Assembly: GCA_963969345.1 (NCBI GenBank)
Contig: CAXAKE010000004.1
Span: 1 to 23,526, forward strand
Length of the DNA stretch: 23,526 nt
Origin: Turbatrix aceti
Taxonomy: Eukaryota; Nematoda; Chromadorea; Rhabditida; Panagrolaimidae
Reading direction: 5' to 3'
Of the stretch, positions 19,540 through 23,526 are shown piece by piece. Every line of letters begins with the position of its first letter. Positions within the stretch are counted from its first letter, which is position 1. The notes below the pieces were generated by a model that was not told the origin of the DNA, made no database searches, and saw only the letters and a list, made by a program, of their open reading frames with translations. A program made the translations under genes and the position numbers.

Positions 19540-21102
19540 CAGTGGTCTGCAAAAAGATAGGGCCACCCCCAAAAAGGGCGTTTCTGACGTTCGTTGAAGA
19601 GTTAGACAAAATCTGCTTTGAGGAATGAATTCAGCGTCCCAGGAAACCCTAATAACGTTCTGATACCCGTGATTCAAGGTCGTTGTAAAAAAAAATTAAG
19701 CGAAGTTGGATTTTTTTGCTCTGCAAAAAGATAGGGCCACTTTGATATAAAAATTATTTGGAGATCAAGTTATTGACTAATACAGGAGTTACGGTATTAT
19801 TTAATTACTAGCAGTATATCAAACATAAAAAATGTAGAAACCCGGTCGAACAACCTGCGCTTTGATAGTCAGCAAGCCAATTCTCCCTATCGAGCTCCAC
19901 AACATCGATTAGGGGATCCTGGTGGTCTGTTACGTGGTCGTATTGTCTTGTGTTGTTGTAAAAAGTTTAGGTAGGGATGCAGTAAGTATTGTTATAATGA
20001 TATAGGCATCAAACAGCGACCTTAAAACCCCAGGAAAATGTTTTTTGTAACGGAATTACCCTCGATTTCAACGATTTCCGGTACATCGACGCGTGGTTTG
20101 GTTGAAATAGGTGCGGTTTAAAGCGGTTTTGTGCATGAATGTTTAGAAACAAGCTGTAGGAACATTTTGGTATGATTTCGAATTTAACCTCGGGTGTAGT
20201 AATATCAGCGAGAAGTGTAGCGTTTTGACTGAACCTGAGTAATTTATCGGCTATCAAAGTTAATTATGTTACCTATGATGAAAGCATGGTTTATTGCTTT
20301 TGTTGTGTTCTACAACCCTAAATAAGTATTTCAAAAACAAAACAGGATTTTATGCTCTATTGACGTCACCGAAAAGACGATAGGAACTTTGACCAAAATT
20401 CGTAAAAATTTCTGCATTAATGAAAAACTCTGAGTAAACGATGCTTCGTTTTGGCTAAAGTGTCATGTACGCCAAAATGTTCCTACAGCTTGTTTCTAAA
20501 CATTCGTCCACAAAACCGCTACAAACCGCACCTATTTCAACCAAACCACGCGTCGATGTACCGGAAATCGTTGAAATCGAGGGTAATTTAGCTACAAAAA
20601 TTTTTTTCCTTGGGTTTTAATGTCGCTGTTTGATGCCTATATCATTATAACAATACTTGCTGCATCCCTACCTAAACTTTTTAAAACAACACAAGACAAT
20701 ACGACCACGTAACAGACCACCAGGATCCCCTAATCGATGTTGAGGAGCTCGATAGGGAGAATTGGCTTGCTGACTATCAAAGCGCAGGTTGTTCGACCGG
20801 GTTTCTACATTTTTTATGTTTGTTATACTGCTAGTAATTAAATAATACCGTAACTCCTGTATTAATCAATAACTTGGTCTCCAAAGAATTTTTTTATCAA
20901 AGTGGCCCTATCTTTTTGCAGAGCAAAAAAATCCAACTTCGCTTAATTTTTTTTTACAACGACCTTGAATCACTGGTATCAGAACGTTATTAGGGTTTCT
21001 TGGGACGCTGAATTCATTCCTCAAAGCAGATTTTGTCTAACTCTTCAACGAACGTCAGAAACGCCCTTTTTGGGGGTGGCCCTATCTTTTTGCAGACCAC
21101 TG
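19540..21102. mobile_element. 1.56-kb fold-back Tc1/mariner-type element
   Basis: Starts CAGTGGTCTGCAAAAAGATA and ends in its inverse, with TA on each side (19538-19539, 21103-21104). Arms of about 630 bases (19540-20170 and 20472-21102) are near-perfect reverse complements around a 300-base unique centre. There is no transposase frame; an 82-codon minus frame across the arm is incidental. The high arm identity suggests it is younger than its surroundings. Confidence 0.9.
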
Positions 21103-21630
21103 TATTTTTCATTACTACAATTGAACTTCTGAGAATGGAGCAAAACGATACATTAGGGTACATTGATTTACGGGGTGATTTTACCTGAGACCAAAACGCG
21201 CCGTAGGTCCGCTAGTGAGAATTAATTTTCTACAAATGTCTACTTGGAGGATCGTTAGCACAGACTGTGACCTCAAAAACTGTTCATAAGCCGCAGTTCA
21301 GCTCATTCGGATTCATTTTGTGTTAGCTAGATGGTTCATTTTGTGTTAGCTAGCTACTACTGGGTCTACTACTGGGTCTAGTGAAGTGCAATTCCATGAC
21401 AGACATCCAGTGGAATACGTTGGGGTTAGCTGATATTCCGTAATTTCCAAAAAACCAAGTTTTGGCGTAAATTTGAGTACTGAAACCGACTGACTCCACA
21501 TTTTAACGGTGTTTGATGATCAAAGTAATGCTTAGAGATCCTGTGATATTTTGTATTTTGTTGTTAGGGGAGTCGGCGCATATTTCGCGTTTAGGAAACA
21601 AAATTTCATCATTTTTGGACCTGCGGCACG

Positions 21631-22062
21631 CTACGTCAGTTTACGACATCTTTGAAGCCGAACTTTTTTGTTTTCATTAGTCAACAGCTGAACTTTTTGG
21701 CATTTGTAGGCCTTGGATCCCATCACGTTATGGACTATTCGCCGTGCTGACCGCTCGCTGATACCGGTCTCACGAGAAATTTTTCTCATTGAGGTAGTCA
21801 AATTTCGGTGAATTCGCTTTTTGATGATGCTGCAATTACACCGGGTGTTGGCAGTCGGGGGCTTTTCCCGTTTTGGACGGTCATCATCATGACCAAGCTC
21901 CTTGAAACGCTTCATTGCTTTGGAAACCCCTGATTGAGAAACATGGAGCAAACGAACGATTTCAAATTGCAGACAAAAAACTACGTAGAATTTAATAGGA
22001 CAGAAATCATTCCGCCAAGACGTACCATTTTTTTGACGCCATTGACGAGAAAAACATTCCAA
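21631..22062 (-). pseudogene. Truncated Tc1/mariner-family transposase, DNA-binding part only
   Basis: About 110 residues with the paired-like helix-turn-helix of Tc1/mariner transposases: a first HTH around LHVSQSGVSKAMKRFKELG, then a basic linker. A second HTH follows around MRKISRETGISERSARRI, and the frame ends in QLLTNENKKVRLQRCRKL. The family continues into a DDE/DDD catalytic domain, but here a stop follows and no catalytic part is found, so it cannot transpose. The first 30 or so residues before the HTH read into the terminal repeat and are not part of the original protein. It belongs to the element at 19510-22079. Confidence 0.8.
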
Positions 22063-22145
22063 ACTTTTACCACACCCTGTATTAACGCATGCAGCACTAA
22101 CGAAACTTTTAGGTACTTTTTTTAACCAATTCCATAGACAAAGGT

Positions 22146-22187
22146 ATCAAGTATTCTGTCGACAAGCCGACCGACAGAATACTTGAT
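22146..22187. repeat. Perfect 16-bp stem hairpin
   Basis: ATCAAGTATTCTGTCG (22146-22161) pairs exactly with 22172-22187 across a ten-base loop. It lies just outside the decayed mariner. It could be a tiny palindromic insertion or an RNA hairpin. Confidence 0.7.
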
Positions 22188-22289
22188 AATGTTAACAGAT
22201 TTTTACAACTTCCTTGAAGTTTTTTTTGGACAGTCGATGTTGAAATTATAATTTTTTTTATCAAGTAATCAATAAATCGTAACTCAGTA

Positions 22290-23040
22290 AAACGTTGAGG
22301 ACGTCGAAGAGCCCAAGAGCCCAGAGCACATCGTGATGCCGCTGATTGCTACCGATGAGCTGCTGCCAGACGGCAAAGTCAAAGGTGTCCGCGGTGATTC
22401 TTCATGAGATCGAAGACGGTGGCCGTCTGTCGAGCGCCATCTTCTCATCGGTTTGAAGTGAATTGCAGCAGGCGCTGAAGACGCCTGTTCGGTTCTCGCC
22501 GACGTTCTCACGGGTCGAAGGGGTTGACGACGACGATGTTGTGGACAGCCAGTAGCACGGAGCACTGCTCGCCGACGTTCAGCGTGTAGTCGATCTGCTG
22601 GGCTCGCTTCATCCGGAACTGTAGCTGGAGGCCATGGCGTTTGGTGAACAAGAGTGGGTCGTTGAACGAGGCGTCCAGCCGGGGATCGGCCTCTTTCAGA
22701 AACTGATGTCGTAGACCTGCAGCAGCTATAGTAAAAAACGTGTGAATGCCAAAAAAAACACTTACATCGCTCGAGTTCAGCAGGTGGACCGGACCGAATT
22801 ATTCCGATGGCAGGATAAAATACCAGAATGAGCATCGACAACGGCTCAGGCGTCGTCACAAGACTGACACGTCATCAAAATGTTATTCAACGAAGAAAGT
22901 AGTTGTCGTTTTGAAAACCTGGAGCAACATAACAATAGACAAAAAAAGGGAAAAAATAAATAAAAACTCACTTTGATCTCTATGTTGCAGTTCAGGATTG
23001 GACGCGCTGTCGGGTAGCCAGAAAGGTTGCCAGAAAGTAT
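22290..23040 (-). pseudogene. Broken host-like gene fragment with retained introns
   Basis: The region is GC-richer and codon-like but split by frameshifts and stops. Minus-strand segments in different frames read as ordinary protein: PTARPILNCNIEIK (near 23010-22970), FGPVHLLNSSD (near 22790-22760), then a longer one around RLDASFNDPLLFTKRHGLQ to VVVNPFDP (about 22690-22515). Near the end come a piece with ATVFDLMKNHRG and a final piece with DTFDFAVWQQLIGSNQ and WALGLFDVLNVL (about 22400-22290). Two introns remain recognisable: GTGAGT to CTCCAG (about 22971-22918) and GTAAGT to TATAG (about 22764-22725). I do not recognise the protein. Retained introns mean it was acquired from DNA and not by reverse transcription. 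Confidence 0.6.
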
Positions 23041-23359
23041 TGGCAACTCGGAAATTCCATCGACGTTACGGCGAGAAACGGCTTTTTCGAGCTGTTCATT
23101 CTAAAGTTTACTAAGCGATTTAGGATTAGTCGGAACATAAAACACTGTCGTTTTCATTACATGCCGTCAAATTCACGAAAAAAACCAAGATTAGCGGTAA
23201 AAAAAGCTTTATCATCTGCTTTACACCAAGCTTAACAAGTATAAAGTAGCATAAAGAATAAAAAAAGGATATAAAACGCATAAAGGTAAATAAAGACAAA
23301 AAAAGGTGAAAAGCGCAACTGAAAAATTTCTGTTCGGCAGGCTATACGCGTACTGCTGA

Positions 23360-23490
23360 GAACGCCGCACGCTTTGCAAAGCAAATATAGCCAAGTGCGT
23401 AACGTTTCACTAAAAAACGCCGCACGTTCCACTGTAAACGCCGCACGCGTAGCACTAAACAATGCAATGTGCGTCACGTTTCACTAACTC
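23360..23490. repeat. Right subterminal direct repeats
   Basis: AACGCCGCACG occurs three times (about 23361, 23416, 23437). GTGCGTMACGTTTCACTAA occurs twice (about 23395 and 23469). They lie within 170 bases of the right end and are absent elsewhere. The GCACGTT core is shared with the left-end repeats, consistent with transposase binding sites. Confidence 0.6.
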
Positions 23491-23504
23491 CCTTTCAGCT
23501 TTCA

Positions 23505-23526
23505 GGGTGCAAAGTCGGGGGCGACC
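23505..23526 (-). repeat. Right terminal inverted repeat
   Basis: Read on the minus strand this begins GGTCGCC and continues into the same 14-base block as the left end. It ends at the last base of the window. Confidence 0.7.

Larger units (their letters stand above)
19510..22079. mobile_element. Decayed Tc1/mariner element, interrupted by a nested MITE
   Basis: The left end CAGGGTGCGGCGAAAGTTTGG (19510 onward) and the right end (inverse of CAGGGTGTGGTAAAAGTTTGG, ending 22079) form inverted repeats. TA follows the right end; the left flank is CA, so it may have mutated. The left repeat is split after GGAATGTTA by the element at 19540-21102 and resumes TTTTTCAT at about 21105. Without the insert the element is about 1.0 kb, a deletion derivative containing a broken transposase. 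The rest, 21105-21630, has no coding signal apart from a small tandem duplication (TTCATTTTGTGTTAGCTAG twice, near 21312-21353). Confidence 0.7.
1..23526. mobile_element. Putative giant Mutator-like (MULE) DNA transposon with membrane-protein cargo
   Basis: The window begins and ends with matching inverted termini (2-23 and 23505-23526; 19 of 22 identical, with 14 consecutive identical bases). Both sit at the extreme edges, so chance pairing is very unlikely. Between them is a complete-looking MULE transposase-OTU gene, the only plausible autonomous transposase here. The Tc1/mariner coding fragment is broken and lies in its own smaller element. Other content is a class II fusion glycoprotein, a membrane serpin-like protein, a small type I membrane protein, a broken host-like gene fragment and several nested MITEs. 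MULEs normally make 9-10 bp target duplications, which would lie just outside this window and cannot be checked. Alternative: a smaller MULE lies inside and the end match belongs to something else. Confidence 0.55.

Noticed and set aside
20009..20257. 82-codon minus frame
   Set aside because: Falls within an arm of the fold-back element and has no recognisable protein features.
1..23526. Maverick/Polinton identity
   Set aside because: Size and a fusogen would fit, but no protein-primed DNA polymerase, retroviral-type integrase, packaging ATPase, capsid or adenain-type protease was found in any frame, and a MULE transposase is present.

Overview
This is eukaryotic DNA, most likely from an invertebrate animal. 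The genes are split by short GT-AG introns (mostly 47-124 bp), AATAAA signals follow the stop codons, the intergenic DNA is AT-rich, and decayed DNA transposons are common. A phlebovirus-type class II fusion glycoprotein on an animal mobile element is best known from nematodes, and a TTTTTTTGCAG acceptor abuts one start codon, as at nematode trans-splice sites. I therefore favour a nematode, without proof.

The two ends carry an inverted repeat (19 of 22 positions identical, 14 in a row exact) placed within 1-2 bases of the window edges, with short direct repeats just inside each end. The window may therefore be one very large (about 23.5 kb) TIR-bounded DNA transposon.

Layout. 1-850: left end. 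857-2400 (-): two-exon class II fusion glycoprotein with signal peptide, fusion-loop-like cysteine cluster and C-terminal membrane anchor. 2890-6000: repeats only, including a 32-bp perfect inverted repeat pair, a 46-bp minisatellite, a family of GC-rich hairpin repeats and a hAT-type MITE with an 8-bp target duplication. 6286-6360: tRNA-derived fragment. 7111-8255: fold-back element. 9457-11375 (-): four-exon membrane-anchored serpin-like protein. 11400-14450: degenerate repeats. 14475-15092 (+): a small type I membrane protein. 15198-19350 (+): a seven-exon Mutator-like (MULE) transposase with a duplicated N-terminal domain, a FLYWCH-like zinc finger, a DDE core and a C-terminal OTU cysteine protease domain. 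19510-22079: a decayed Tc1/mariner element interrupted by a 1.56-kb fold-back element. 22290-23040 (-): a broken host-like gene fragment with introns. 23360-23526: right end.

Working hypothesis: a giant MULE carries, besides its transposase-OTU protein, three membrane proteins (a fusogen, a membrane-tethered serpin and a small type I protein). That cargo is expected of an enveloped or cell-to-cell transmitted element and not of a plain cut-and-paste transposon. The transposase, OTU and fusogen calls are strong, the serpin call is good, and the claim that all are cargo of one element is inference from the matching ends. No polymerase, integrase, reverse transcriptase or capsid gene was found, which argues against a Maverick/Polinton or a retrotransposon.
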